In this document: piece after piece, positions 16,896 through 27,906 of the stretch
How the letters are laid out: each line of letters opens with the position of its first letter
Position numbering within the stretch: position 1 is the stretch's first letter
NCBI GenBank assembly: GCA_020161505.1
Contig: JAIUNY010000001.1
Coordinates: 124,001 to 188,000, forward strand
Length of the DNA: 64,000 nt
Direction of reading: 5' to 3'
Source of the DNA: Armatimonadota bacterium
GTDB lineage: Bacteria; Armatimonadota; Fimbriimonadia; Fimbriimonadales; Fimbriimonadaceae
Program-made: the position numbers and the translations under genes
Notes under the pieces: generated by a model
Told to the model about the DNA's origin: nothing
Database searches by the model: none
The model's input: only the letters and a program-made list of their open reading frames with translations

Positions 16896-19061
16896 TCACA
16901 GGCTTCCCAAAACTCCCGTCAGGACATCGGACTTCAGGGCGAGCCCTGGGCGTGTCGGCAGAAGATGCCCGGACTCGGGCAGAACGTCGTACTTCGCTCC
17001 GGCAAACCCGCCGTGCTCAGCCGCGATTTCGTTCATGATCTCTGCCGGGTTGAAACTCGGTACGCCTGGCTTGGCTCGCAGATAAGCCTCCGTCATGATT
17101 CTCCAGACCGGCTTCGCTTCGCCTGGAGCGGGGAGGATTTGCTTCATCCGCTGCACACGGCGCTCGCTGCTTGTGTAGGTGCCATCTTGTTCGGCGGGAA
17201 GCGCCATCGGCAAGATCAGGCTGGCGTAGCTTGCGGTTTCGGTGGCGCGGAAGTCAGCCACGACCAAGGTTTCGACATTCTCAAGCGCCTTCTCCACGAG
17301 TGCGCGATCCGGATACTCGTTCAGCACATCGCAACCGACGAGCCAAAGAGCAGTGATTTCACCACTCACGCATGCTTCAAGGATTTGCTTCGTGTTCTTG
17401 CCGCTGGCAACGCTCGCCGTGTTCACGCCGGAATCCGGGAGAGCTCCCATTTCGATGGCACCCTGGCTATTGGCATGCAGGGCCATGTGGTTAAAGCCGA
17501 TTCCTGCGCTTGCCGCGAGACCGGCCAGCACATGGGTAGCCGTTCGACCCGATGCCGATTCATCAAGAGCGTGCGTCGTGAGGATCGTGCGGGATCCCGA
17601 CTTGAGGACTTCCACCGCCTGGGCAAGTGCAGATTCGCTCACGCCCGTGGCCCTTGCGGTGTCCGAAAGCGACGATTTCGCACCGCTTACTCCGAGTGCC
17701 CCAGCGAGACCGGCGGCGAGCTTGGCCTCGGTGCCTGGTTCATAGTTCAGCACCACATGGGCGAAGCTGTCGGCATCGGTCGGGGAATGGTGGGCCACCA
17801 CGACTTTCATGCCGTTTTGGTACCAGCCCTTCCGGACACGCAGGAAGCTCATCGGCTGTTCATCCGCGAGCGAGGTGCCAAAGATGAGCACCGCATCTTG
17901 CGATTCCAGGGCGGAGATCGGAGTCGAAACCGCCGCTACACCCAGTTTGGCTTCTACCGAATCAGCCGAAGAAACGGCATTTTCCGTCATCCGAGCGTCG
18001 ATGTTGGGCGAATTGAAGACGTTGCGGAAGAGTTTTTGGGTGGCAAAGTAAGCTTCGTTCGAAAGGTTCGCGCCGAGGAGGATCGCTCCCTTGGTTCCGG
18101 CGGCTTCAAAAGTCTTGACCACTTCGCCAAGAGCATCACCCCAGCCGACTCTGACAAAGCCATCGCCGTTGCGCTTGTTCGGCGCGGTCAGTCGATCTTC
18201 GGCATTGTAGAAATCGTGACCAAACTTGCAGCGATCCGCGGTCCACTCCTCGTTGACTTCCTCGTTTGTGCGACCGTTGATCCGCACGAACTTGCCTGCC
18301 CGATAGTCGAACCAGACATTGGTTCCGCACGGCGTGACCGTGCAGATGCCCGGCTTGGTTTCCAAGTCCCACGGTCGGGCGCGGAATCGGTACCGGCTTG
18401 AGGTGAGGGCGCCGACCGGGCAGATTTCAATGACGTTTCCGCTGAACTTGCTCTCGAAATCAGTGAGCTGGTAGGTCGAGGGCTGCATGGCGGCCCCTCG
18501 GAATCGGAAAGCTAGCTGGGAATCTCCGGAAATTTCTTCGGTGAACCGGACGCACCGGCCGCACTGAATACAGCGCTCCAGGTCGAGCGTCACATATTTG
18601 CTCAGGGGATACGCCTTGGGGAGGTGCCGCTTGATCTCGACGAATCGGCTGGTGCTCGGGCCGTAGGCGAGAGTGTTGTTTTGGAGCGGGCATTCGCCGC
18701 CTCGGTCGCAGATCGGGCAGTCGAGCGGGTGGTTGATGAGCAGGAACTCAAGCACACCTTTTCGATCCTTGTGAATCTGCTCGGAGTCGGTGGTGATCAC
18801 CATTCCGTCGCTTGCCGGGAGGGTGCATGCCGCTTGCGGCTTCGGCATCATGCGGACGCTTCCGTCCGGCTGCTTGAACCCGACTTCAACGAGGCACATG
18901 CGGCACATGCCGACCGGCTTCATGCGCGGGTGGTAGCAGAAGATCGGAACTTCGAGGCCCAGGCGTTTGACCGACTCGACGATCAACTCATTTTTGGGGA
19001 CATCGATTTCGATGCCATTGATCGTGATCTTCACGGTCTGTTCCTGGACGACGCTTGCCAT
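16896..19061 (-). CDS. nuoG: NADH-quinone oxidoreductase subunit G
   Basis: A 721-aa iron-sulfur subunit of the peripheral arm. It carries the [2Fe-2S] ligands (CYHPRMKPVGMCRMC plus AACTLP), the His/Cys [4Fe-4S] site (HPLDCPICDRGGEC), a further [4Fe-4S] site (CIQCGRC with EICPVGALTS) and then a degenerate molybdopterin-oxidoreductase domain. The extra cluster site (N7) looks incomplete: CTVTPC replaces CxxCxxxC. It is the first nuo gene of the window on this strand; nuoA-F and nuoI are not nearby. The promoter should lie in 19062-19338. Confidence 0.95.
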   Translation of the reverse strand: MASVVQEQTVKITINGIEIDVPKNELIVESVKRLGLEVPIFCYHPRMKPVGMCRMCLVEVGFKQPDGSVRMMPKPQAACTLPASDGMVITTDSEQIHKDRKGVLEFLLINHPLDCPICDRGGECPLQNNTLAYGPSTSRFVEIKRHLPKAYPLSKYVTLDLERCIQCGRCVRFTEEISGDSQLAFRFRGAAMQPSTYQLTDFESKFSGNVIEICPVGALTSSRYRFRARPWDLETKPGICTVTPCGTNVWFDYRAGKFVRINGRTNEEVNEEWTADRCKFGHDFYNAEDRLTAPNKRNGDGFVRVGWGDALGEVVKTFEAAGTKGAILLGANLSNEAYFATQKLFRNVFNSPNIDARMTENAVSSADSVEAKLGVAAVSTPISALESQDAVLIFGTSLADEQPMSFLRVRKGWYQNGMKVVVAHHSPTDADSFAHVVLNYEPGTEAKLAAGLAGALGVSGAKSSLSDTARATGVSESALAQAVEVLKSGSRTILTTHALDESASGRTATHVLAGLAASAGIGFNHMALHANSQGAIEMGALPDSGVNTASVASGKNTKQILEACVSGEITALWLVGCDVLNEYPDRALVEKALENVETLVVADFRATETASYASLILPMALPAEQDGTYTSSERRVQRMKQILPAPGEAKPVWRIMTEAYLRAKPGVPSFNPAEIMNEIAAEHGGFAGAKYDVLPESGHLLPTRPGLALKSDVLTGVLGSL

Positions 19062-19338
19062 GATGTTCCTGCAATCAATCGCGGGACGCAGAACCCCGCA
19101 ATCTAACCCTGCTGGTGTACCTCATCCTACGAGGGCAACACGGCATGTTTCCCCAAGCTTGCGCGCAGAAATGCAACCAATCGCGCTCTCAAACGTAGCA
19201 CAGAGCCCCGTAATGGATGCGGGTTTTGTAAGGTGTAGGACGGAAACTTGTCGAAAGAGTGATTACGTCGATTCATAATGGGGGAATCTTGGATTGCCCA
19301 CTGGGTGAGCGGGCGATTTGTTTTTTGGAACAACTCTG
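19062..19338. other. Divergent intergenic region, nuoG / BNR protein
   Basis: 277 bases with no convincing gene. It must contain the minus-strand promoter for nuoG-H-J-K-L-M-N and the plus-strand promoter for the secreted BNR protein. CATAAT at 19274-19279 is a possible -10 for the latter. I see no strong palindrome. Confidence 0.5.
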
Positions 19339-22300
19339 ATGAAGAAGCATGCGTTGGCGTCTCGGTCGCTGTCGATCGGGGTAGGCCTCCTGTTCACACT
19401 CACCTCGTCCATTGCCCTGGCGAAGTCCCACGATTACGTTTTCAACGAGATCAAGGTGGAATTTCGCGGGGAGACCAATCAGGCCGATCTCGCAAGTCAC
19501 CTCGCTCAAGGATTCGGCTGGGTGCATCGCCGCGAGGGCGGTGCCTGGATTTTCCGGATCAAAGACCCCTCAGCCTTGGGCTCCACAATGGATGCCTGGA
19601 AGCGCAGGTCTTCGGTGAGGGAAGTCGAGGCGATCATCCCGCATTTGCCGCAAGAGCTCATCAAGACCAGCGGTCTTAGCAAGCTGGAACAGGTCATCGA
19701 CGAATACAAAACCGCCTACTGGGCGTATCACCCCTTCCGCGATGAAGAAGAGGATTTGATCGAGGAAGGCGAAGAAGGGATGGAAGAAGTCCCTGGACTC
19801 GACTTCCTGGAAACCTATCTGGAGCACAAGCGGCTTCGCGCTTACCCGAACCAGGAAATCGACTTCAGCGGATACATCGAGGTGGCCCAGCGTCGACTTC
19901 AACAGCCTCAGCCGAACGGCAATGAGCGTCCGCGAGGCTTGCCCGGCATGCGATTCCCGGGCGAGGCACCTGCACCAAGAGCTCAGGAAGACTTCAGTGG
20001 CAATTGGGAGTTCATGGGGCCGCGCGATCTTCGCGCTCCCTACCGGATCTACTTCGGACTCAGTCCGGTCAATGGCCGGATCAATGCTCTGGCGGTTCAC
20101 CCGACTCAGCCGAACACCTTCTACGCAGGAGGCGCGCAAGGGGGAGTCTGGCGAACCACCGATGCCGGAGTGAACTGGGAGGTGCTCACCGACAACTGGC
20201 CTCTCCTGGGGGTCAGCTCGGTGGAGATCCACCCGACCAATCCGAACATCATTCTCGCCGGAACCGGCGATTACTTCGGCTATGACGTAGCGGGAATCGG
20301 TGTGATGCGTACCACCGATGGCGGCACCACGTGGACGCGGACGGGCGTCAACATGGGCAACGCGGCGATTTCTCGCATCAAGTTTGACCCGACCAACCCG
20401 AATATCGTCGTGGCGGTTGGCGGTCGCACGGGAGGCAACGGTCTGTGGCGATCGAACGATGCGGGCCAAACCTGGACTTTGCTGGATAGCTCCATCGCTT
20501 ACAGCGATCTCAGCGTCGGAGTGGCTCCGAGTGGACAGCCCAACACCATGTGGGCGGTTGCGGGGGGCAGTTCCTTTGCCGTGCGACGTTCCGACGACCG
20601 AGGCGCGACCTGGACCAACGTCACCCCGCCGAGCACCCTGCTCACAGGGAGTCAAAACCCGCTCGCAGTGGCCGCATCGACGATCACTCCGGGCACGGTC
20701 TATGTTCTCAGCACGACTCAACGCCGGATTCTCAAGTCCACCGACTTCGGTGCGACGTGGGCGGATACGACCAACAACTTCCCAACTGGCGGCACGAACA
20801 ACTACAACTGGAGCCAGGGATGGTACGACTATCACATCACCGCGAGCTCCACGACACCGACGGGGGGATCTCCGCAGGATGTGCTCTGGGTCGGCCTGAT
20901 TGATATCAACGTCAGCGTCAATGGAGGAACCACTTGGCGGAATGCAGGCGGTACCAACTATGCCTCCGGCTACTCCAACAGCGCGATCGTTCACGTGGAC
21001 CATCACGGATTCGCCATTGATCCCCAGAATCCTGATCGATTCCTTGCGGGGAGCGATGGCGGAGTGTTCCTGGGCACCTATGCCCCCAGTACCGACGCTC
21101 TGACCTGGTCACGGCTGAACAAGAATCTAGGGGTCACCCAGTTCTATACGCTCGCCGTCCACCCGACGAATCCGGATTACGTGAAGGGCGGAACCCAAGA
21201 TAACTCCACGCCACACTCCTTCGGAAACCTCGCGCTCTGGCAAAACCCTGGCGCAGGGGACGGAGCCGGATGCGCGATCAACCCGTTCAATGTGAACTTC
21301 CAATACAACAGTTCGCAGTACCACGGACTCAGCAAGACGACAAACGCCTACGGGGGCCAATCCGGATTCAAACCGAGCTTTGGGAGCGACTCCGTTCCGT
21401 TCATCGGCAAGCTCTGGCTCGATCCCAACAACGGTCGATATGTGTACGTGAACACCAACTATCTGTGGCGATATGACGAAGACACCGACACCTGGACGGC
21501 ACGTGTCGGGGCTCAGGCTCTCTCCACAAACTCACGGGTGAACTGGGTTGAGGTCGCGCCGGGTGATAGCAATCTGATCTACACAGGGTCGGGCGATGGA
21601 CAGCTGTGGATGAGCCGCAACTTTGGTTCAACCTGGACGCGAATCGACCGACAAGGTCTCTCGGGCGGGCTTCCGAACCGAGCGATCACATCCATCTCCG
21701 CCAATCCTCTCAACAAGAATGAAATCCTCATTGGTCTGGGAGGAAGCGGCGGCAACCTTTACCGATGTTCGGACACGACGGCGACCTCTCCGACTTTCAC
21801 CAATGTGAGCGGGAGCGGAAGCACGGGCCTTCCGAGCGTCATCGTGAACACGGTGGTTCGTGATCCTTGGCGTCCGGCGACCACTTGGTACGCGGGCAAT
21901 GACGTGGGAGTTTTCGTCACCGAAAATGCCGGCTCGACTTGGACTGACATCACTCAGGCTCGAGGGCTCCCGAACGTGCAAGTCAACCAGCTGATCGCGA
22001 ATCAGACGACCGGCTATCTGACCGCTGCCACGTTTGGTCGGGGGATTTGGAGGATGAAGCTGGTTCCGGTGAACCTGCAATCGGTCTCCGCTGAACCGAT
22101 TATCTCCGGCGACGGTGGAACGGCAACCGTGGTTCTACAACGAGCCGCCCCGGCAGGTGGTGTAACGGTCGCTCTGACGAGCGCCAACCCGGCCCGTCTC
22201 GGCGTTCCTGCTTCGGTCTTTGTTGCCGAGGGGGCAACGAGTGCCACCTTCCCCGTTACCACCACGGAGGGGACATCAAACACGAGCGTCGACATCACGG

Positions 22301-22788
22301 CGAGCCTGAGCGGGAACTCGGTAGTCGGGACGGTGAACGTTCTCGGCATGCAACTGCTGCAAACCACCCGGGGCGGCGCTCGCAACTCGATCAACGAAAC
22401 CGGGTCATTCGCCAATATCGACAACGAAGACACCTCGGTGTGGAGTTGGTCGATGCAGGATCCTCGCACCGGATTTACCGAAGCGGTCATGCTGGCCCGC
22501 GCTCCCAGCGGATCAACGAGCACCTCGCGTCTCGTTCTCCGAGCGAAGTCGAGCGTGGCGAACACCACCTTCCGGGTGTTGTTCTATAACTCGAACACCC
22601 GAACCTTCACTCAGGTGGGTTCTGGGGTGATTGGAACCAGCTACAGCACCAATGTCCTGACTCTCCCCTCGGTGACGCCTTACTTGGCTCCAGGGCAAGA
22701 GTTCCGGTATTCGGTGATCTTCGACAAATCAGCCTCCAGCTCCACCTTGCGCGTGGATGTGGATCGCTTGGTGGTTCGAACTCGATAA
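19339..22788 (+). CDS. Large secreted Asp-box/BNR repeat protein (sortilin/GH74-like propeller)
   Basis: 1149 aa with an N-terminal signal peptide (MKKHALASRSLSIGVG, hydrophobic core, SIALA cleavage region). Residues ~30-200 are a charged region with an acidic patch (EEEDLIEEGEEGMEEV). The body holds at least eight Asp-box motifs, such as TTDAGVNWE, TTDGGTTWTR, SNDAGQTWT, SDDRGATWT, STDFGATWA, SRNFGSTWT and TENAGSTWT, which form VPS10/xyloglucanase-like beta-propellers. A C-terminal Ig-like domain (TVVLQRAAPAGGVTVALTS) and a beta-rich end follow. No glycosidase active site can be assigned by eye. ATG 19339 was preferred to an upstream TTG because it begins the signal peptide. Confidence 0.85.
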   Translation: MKKHALASRSLSIGVGLLFTLTSSIALAKSHDYVFNEIKVEFRGETNQADLASHLAQGFGWVHRREGGAWIFRIKDPSALGSTMDAWKRRSSVREVEAIIPHLPQELIKTSGLSKLEQVIDEYKTAYWAYHPFRDEEEDLIEEGEEGMEEVPGLDFLETYLEHKRLRAYPNQEIDFSGYIEVAQRRLQQPQPNGNERPRGLPGMRFPGEAPAPRAQEDFSGNWEFMGPRDLRAPYRIYFGLSPVNGRINALAVHPTQPNTFYAGGAQGGVWRTTDAGVNWEVLTDNWPLLGVSSVEIHPTNPNIILAGTGDYFGYDVAGIGVMRTTDGGTTWTRTGVNMGNAAISRIKFDPTNPNIVVAVGGRTGGNGLWRSNDAGQTWTLLDSSIAYSDLSVGVAPSGQPNTMWAVAGGSSFAVRRSDDRGATWTNVTPPSTLLTGSQNPLAVAASTITPGTVYVLSTTQRRILKSTDFGATWADTTNNFPTGGTNNYNWSQGWYDYHITASSTTPTGGSPQDVLWVGLIDINVSVNGGTTWRNAGGTNYASGYSNSAIVHVDHHGFAIDPQNPDRFLAGSDGGVFLGTYAPSTDALTWSRLNKNLGVTQFYTLAVHPTNPDYVKGGTQDNSTPHSFGNLALWQNPGAGDGAGCAINPFNVNFQYNSSQYHGLSKTTNAYGGQSGFKPSFGSDSVPFIGKLWLDPNNGRYVYVNTNYLWRYDEDTDTWTARVGAQALSTNSRVNWVEVAPGDSNLIYTGSGDGQLWMSRNFGSTWTRIDRQGLSGGLPNRAITSISANPLNKNEILIGLGGSGGNLYRCSDTTATSPTFTNVSGSGSTGLPSVIVNTVVRDPWRPATTWYAGNDVGVFVTENAGSTWTDITQARGLPNVQVNQLIANQTTGYLTAATFGRGIWRMKLVPVNLQSVSAEPIISGDGGTATVVLQRAAPAGGVTVALTSANPARLGVPASVFVAEGATSATFPVTTTEGTSNTSVDITASLSGNSVVGTVNVLGMQLLQTTRGGARNSINETGSFANIDNEDTSVWSWSMQDPRTGFTEAVMLARAPSGSTSTSRLVLRAKSSVANTTFRVLFYNSNTRTFTQVGSGVIGTSYSTNVLTLPSVTPYLAPGQEFRYSVIFDKSASSSTLRVDVDRLVVRTR

Positions 22789-22806
22789 GCGATCCCTGGG
22801 ACGAGA

Positions 22807-22850
22807 AGAGCCCCGGGTTCAGATAAAACTGAACCTGGGGCTCTTGTTTT
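22807..22850. terminator. Bidirectional intrinsic terminator
   Basis: A 16-bp stem (22807-22822 with 22829-22844, one G-T wobble) with a six-base loop ATAAAA, followed by TGTTTTTT on the plus strand. It sits between the convergent BNR-protein and hslU genes and may serve both. Confidence 0.9.
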
Positions 22851-22864
22851 TTCGAGGCGGTCAA

Positions 22865-24256
22865 TCAGACGAGGGTCTGGTTCTTGTGAGCGTCCCGGAT
22901 GAGCTGGCTGAGCTCTTCCTTCACGAAGTCGCCGTCGATCACCAGGGTCTCTGGCGCGACCTCGGGGGCATCGAAGAGATAGTCTTCGAGCAGTCGCTCA
23001 ATCATCGTGTGGAGCCGTCGCGCGCCGATGTTGCCCGCCTTGCTGTTGAGTTCGGTGGCGAAGTGGGCAATCTGCTCAAGCGCTTCTTTGGTGAACGAGA
23101 GCTTGATCCCCTCCACGCCGAGCAGAAGTTCGTACTGCTTCGTGAGGGCATTGCGGGGCTCGCTGAGGATGCGGACGAAGTCTTTTTCTTCGAGCGCTTC
23201 CAGCTCCACGCGGATCGGGAGTCGGCCTTGAAGTTCGGGGATCAGATCGCTTGGCTTGCTTTCGTGGAAGGCACCAGCCGTGATGAACAAAATGTGATCG
23301 GTGCGGACTTGGCCGAACTTGCTCGCCACCACGCTCCCTTCGACAATCGGCAGGAGGTCGCGCTGCACGCCTTCGCGGCTGACATCCGGGCCGGAACCGT
23401 GGCTCTTCATGGCGACCTTGTCGATCTCGTCAATGAAGATGATTCCGGTCTGCTCGGCGCGTTCCAGAGCTTCCTTGTTGATGCTGGCCTTGTCGATGCG
23501 CCGCTGGGCTTCCATCTCCTGGAGCACCATCTTGGCCTGCGCGACCGGCATCTTCTGGTAGCCGGTGCGGGTTCGGTTTCCTCCGAGAAGATGGTTCATG
23601 TCCAGGCCCATCTCTTCCATCCCGCCCGGGGTGAAGACCTGCAGGAACTGGCTTCCTTGCGGCTCTTCGACCTCAACTTCCACGAGCTTCGCATCGTGGA
23701 GACCCTCGGCAATCTCTTGTCGAAGCTTGGCGAGTCGAGCGGTTCGCTCTTCATCGGTCTCGCCGAGTTCCTCGGGCTCCGCCGGGGATTCTTCGCTGGC
23801 GAAGAAGTGGGTGAATCGAGCCGGAGCCGGGTGGTCGTCGAGCATTTCGACGAGTCGATCGAGCGCGGCTTCGCGGGAGGGTTCCTGGACGGCCGCCACG
23901 CGCTCGGCTTCCACCAGTCGAACAGCATCGCTCACGAGGTCACGAACCATGGATTCGACATCGCGGCCGACGTAGCCGACTTCCGTGAACTTGGTGGCTT
24001 CCACCTTGACAAACGGGGCGCGGGCGAGTTGGGCAAGACGGCGGGCGATTTCGGTTTTGCCGACGCCGGTGGGGCCGATCATGAGGATGTTCTTCGGCAT
24101 GATGTCGGCGCGTTGCTCGGCGGGGAGCTGCTGGCGTCGGTATCGGTTGCGCAAGGCGACGGCCACGGCACGCTTCGCGGCGTCTTGGCCAACGATGTAC
24201 TTGTCCAGTTCGGCAACGATCTGACGCGGGGTGAGTTCTTCGACGGGAAGGCTCAT
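22865..24256 (-). CDS. hslU: ATP-dependent protease ATPase subunit HslU
   Basis: A 463-aa AAA+ unfoldase that feeds the HslV peptidase. The start MSLPVEELTPRQIVAELDKY matches the family; the longer open frame upstream is ignored. Walker A is GPTGVGKTEIARRL and Walker B is IIFIDEIDKVA. The intermediate domain is charged. The C-terminal part has DHILFITAGAFH, SDLIPELQGRLPIRVEL, GARRLHTMIERLLE and the conserved end LSQLIRDAHK. hslV, usually next to hslU, is not in the window. Confidence 0.96.
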   Translation of the reverse strand: MSLPVEELTPRQIVAELDKYIVGQDAAKRAVAVALRNRYRRQQLPAEQRADIMPKNILMIGPTGVGKTEIARRLAQLARAPFVKVEATKFTEVGYVGRDVESMVRDLVSDAVRLVEAERVAAVQEPSREAALDRLVEMLDDHPAPARFTHFFASEESPAEPEELGETDEERTARLAKLRQEIAEGLHDAKLVEVEVEEPQGSQFLQVFTPGGMEEMGLDMNHLLGGNRTRTGYQKMPVAQAKMVLQEMEAQRRIDKASINKEALERAEQTGIIFIDEIDKVAMKSHGSGPDVSREGVQRDLLPIVEGSVVASKFGQVRTDHILFITAGAFHESKPSDLIPELQGRLPIRVELEALEEKDFVRILSEPRNALTKQYELLLGVEGIKLSFTKEALEQIAHFATELNSKAGNIGARRLHTMIERLLEDYLFDAPEVAPETLVIDGDFVKEELSQLIRDAHKNQTLV

Positions 24257-24394
24257 GGAGTGAGGGAGTTGTACCTGCGGAACCCCGTCATGCCTCGGGT
24301 CTGGTTCACCGTGTTGCTTCCTAGTATCGCGGGGCAAAGTCCTCCCCGATCCTGGTGGAGGGTTGGGAGGGGGCCAAGCCACCCTGCCGAAAAC

Positions 24395-24428
24395 GGAAAA
24401 ACCCCTCACGGCAGGGCGCCATGAGGGG
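24395..24428 (-). terminator. Intrinsic terminator after sucC
   Basis: A seven-bp stem CCCCTCA/TGAGGGG (24402-24408 with 24422-24428), GC-rich inside, followed on the minus strand by TTTTTCCGTTTT. It lies 23 bases after the sucC stop and upstream of hslU, which therefore needs its own promoter in 24257-24394. Confidence 0.8.
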
Positions 24429-24450
24429 CATGTTTCGCTCAGAATGAGTC

Positions 24451-25605
<1,155 letters not shown>

Positions 25606-25709
25606 CGCGCTGGGGAGATTACCGCCTCAGCGCCGGTGGTCCTGCGAATCGTGGAAAACCTCGTCCGGCTTTGGTGGATTTGCCGGGGCAGAGTGGCGGG
25701 ACCGCAAGA

Positions 25710-25715
25710 TATACT
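25710..25715 (+). promoter_or_regulatory. Putative -10 box of rmuC
   Basis: TATACT ends six bases before the rmuC ATG, which would place transcription start at or next to the start codon. No Shine-Dalgarno lies between. No good -35 is visible. Confidence 0.4.
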
Positions 25716-25721
25716 AGACAT

Positions 25722-27215
25722 ATGGATGCAGTTTTGGCGGTGGTCATCGCGCTGGTCAGCGTGGTGGTGGGGGCATTTGCCGTTTGGTTCTTGATGCGCG
25801 GGCGCGAGTCTCAGGTTCGCACCGAGCTCGTGGCGGCACAGTCGGAACTCAAAAAGTCGAACGAAGAACTCAGCCAGGCCAAGGTCGATCGGGGCGTCGC
25901 CGAAACTGAGGCGGCATCGAGGGCATCGCAGCTCGCGGTGCTGGAAATCAAAGTCAACGACCTCGGCAACGAGCTTCGCGCGATGACGGAAAAATTTCAT
26001 GAGCGCGACGTTGACTTCGGCACGTTGAACTCATCGCTGGAAGAGAAGGAGCTTGCCTTCCTAAACGAGCGCGAGCGGCTTGAGAAGCTTCTGGAGGAGT
26101 CAGACAAGCGACTCAAGGAGGCGTTCGAGAATCTTTCCAACCAGACCCTCAAGGCGACTTCTGAGGACTTCATGAAGCGGGCTCAGGAGGTTTTGGAGAA
26201 GTATCGCGAAAACGCCGAGGGCGATCTGACGACAAAGCAAAAGGCCATCGAAGAACTCATGCGTCCGATGAGGGAGCAGCTGGAGCGACTCGACAACGCC
26301 AACAAGGAGCTCGAGGAAAAGCGCACGGGTGCGTACAGCTCGATCAAAGATCAGATTGAGCAGCTGACGATGCAGCAAGTGGGTTTGCAGAAGGAAACGA
26401 GTCGGCTCGTGAAAGCTCTTCAAGACCCTGGTTCGGCGGGTCAATGGGGCGAAATGGTGCTGGAAAGGGTCGTCGAAATGGCGGGCCTCCAGGATCGGGT
26501 GGATTTTGAGACTCAGGCGACGCAGTCGGCCGAGGATGGATCCCGCCAGCGACCAGACATGGTGGTCAAGCTTCCGGGAGATCGAACGCTCGTGATTGAC
26601 TCGAAGGCTCCGATGAAGAGCTATCTGGACGGCTTGGAATCCACCGACGAGGCATCGCAGCAAGTTCTTTTTGCGGATCACGCAAAGAAGCTGCTGGAGC
26701 ACAGCAAGGTGCTCAACCGCCGCGACTATGTCCGTGGCGACTCCGCTCCGGACTTCACAGTGATGTTTGTGCCGAGCGAATCGGCTTTCCGGGTGGCCAT
26801 GGAAGTCCGTCCCGGCTTGATGGAGGAAGCGCTTTCCAACAACGTGGTGATTGCGACTCCCACCACACTCCTGGCCCTCCTTCGGGCCGTGGCGTACGGC
26901 TGGCAGCAAGAAAAGTTCGCGAAGGAAGCCCACAAAGTACGGGAAAACGGTCGGGTGTTGTACGAGCGCCTGACGATCCTGGTGGATCACTACGCGAAGC
27001 TCGGGAAGGCGTTGGAGCAAGCCGGCAAAGCCTACAATAGCTTCGGCTCCTCGCTTGAGAGTCGGGTGTTGCCCGCGGCGCGGCAGTTCAAGGATTCTGG
27101 GATCACAACGAACAAGGATATTGCGGTGATCGAGCCCATTGAGCTTCACCCAAAGGCTTTGATCAGGACGGACGCCCCGGAGGGAAGTCAGTCGTTGCTC
27201 GGGCTCGACGACTGA
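25722..27215 (+). CDS. rmuC: DNA recombination protein RmuC
   Basis: 497 aa. An N-terminal membrane helix (residues 2-22) is followed by about 150 residues of coiled coil (QSELKKSNEELSQAK and onward), then the RmuC nuclease-like domain: GSAGQWGEMVLERVVEMAGL, RPDMVVKLPGDRTLVIDSKA and FVPSESAFRVAM. RmuC limits inversions at short repeats and defends against some phages; its biochemistry is only partly known. ATG 25722 begins the membrane helix and lies six bases after a TATACT box, so the transcript may be leaderless. The 3' end overlaps higA by 28 bases. Confidence 0.93.
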   Translation: MDAVLAVVIALVSVVVGAFAVWFLMRGRESQVRTELVAAQSELKKSNEELSQAKVDRGVAETEAASRASQLAVLEIKVNDLGNELRAMTEKFHERDVDFGTLNSSLEEKELAFLNERERLEKLLEESDKRLKEAFENLSNQTLKATSEDFMKRAQEVLEKYRENAEGDLTTKQKAIEELMRPMREQLERLDNANKELEEKRTGAYSSIKDQIEQLTMQQVGLQKETSRLVKALQDPGSAGQWGEMVLERVVEMAGLQDRVDFETQATQSAEDGSRQRPDMVVKLPGDRTLVIDSKAPMKSYLDGLESTDEASQQVLFADHAKKLLEHSKVLNRRDYVRGDSAPDFTVMFVPSESAFRVAMEVRPGLMEEALSNNVVIATPTTLLALLRAVAYGWQQEKFAKEAHKVRENGRVLYERLTILVDHYAKLGKALEQAGKAYNSFGSSLESRVLPAARQFKDSGITTNKDIAVIEPIELHPKALIRTDAPEGSQSLLGLDD

Positions 27216-27556
27216 GGGTCGATTCGCTCGACCACCGTGTACCCGGCGCGGGATTCTCGCACGGGGATCGGCTCGATGGTGATCTTCACGTCTTGACCGA
27301 GCGCGTTGAGGATCCCGATCAGGCGATCGGCTGAGTAGCCCCTGGTTTGGCCCCGGAGCAGGGCCGAAACCTTGGGTTGGTCGAGTCCGACCATGGTCGC
27401 GAGTTTCTTCTGCGAGACCCGCTTCGCCTTCATTGCTTGAGAAATCGCGATGACGAGGTTGGCTTTGAGCAGCCTCTCCTCTGGATTGGCGAGACCCAAG
27501 TCGGCAAATACGTTCCCCGACCCTCGCTCGACAATCATTTCTGTGCTTTCTTCCAT
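27188..27556 (-). CDS. higA: HigA-type antitoxin, XRE family
   Basis: 122 aa with a helix-turn-helix at residues ~45-100: SQKKLATMVGLDQPKVSALL followed by GYSADRLIGILNALGQDVKI. The last 25 residues are polar. It overlaps the toxin gene by 22 bases on the same strand and lies after it, the HigBA order. It should neutralise the toxin and repress the pair. It also overlaps the 3' end of rmuC on the other strand. Confidence 0.88.
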   Translation of the reverse strand: MEESTEMIVERGSGNVFADLGLANPEERLLKANLVIAISQAMKAKRVSQKKLATMVGLDQPKVSALLRGQTRGYSADRLIGILNALGQDVKITIEPIPVRESRAGYTVVERIDPQSSSPSND

Positions 27557-27906
27557 TCCGTATGTGCCTGTTCCGCCAGAGCGAGCCTGGATCGGATCAA
27601 ATCAATCTCTTGGCGGGGTGTCGAGATCCCTCGCTTTGACTTCTTTTGGAAGCAGTGAAGGACGTAGATCGACTCCTCAAACCGCACGGTGTAGATCGCT
27701 CGAAAGGTGTCGCCGTCAGAATTGTCGATGATCTCAAGAACGCCTGCCCCGTGGAATCCTCGCATCGGCTTTGCCCTCGGTGGCATCTGACCAAGCTGGG
27801 CAAGGTACAGCTGAAAGCCGAGCGAATCTTGAACGTCTTCTGGAAGCTCCCGCATGTCTTTTCGAGAGGAAGCTATCCAGTCAAGCCGTCTCAACTTATC
27901 TTCCAT
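27535..27906 (-). CDS. higB: HigB/RelE-like toxin (phage-derived Gp49-like family)
   Basis: 123 aa. It has RELPEDVQDSLGFQLYLAQ, KPMRGFHGAGVLEI, DTFRAIYTVRFEESIYVLHC and FQKKSKRGISTPRQEIDLI, the order and spacing of Gp49-like/HigB ribosome-dependent mRNA interferases. It precedes and overlaps the XRE antitoxin gene and follows mfd by 32 bases. A repeat-rich operator-like sequence lies at 27907-27936. Confidence 0.87.
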   Translation of the reverse strand: MEDKLRRLDWIASSRKDMRELPEDVQDSLGFQLYLAQLGQMPPRAKPMRGFHGAGVLEIIDNSDGDTFRAIYTVRFEESIYVLHCFQKKSKRGISTPRQEIDLIRSRLALAEQAHTEWKKAQK

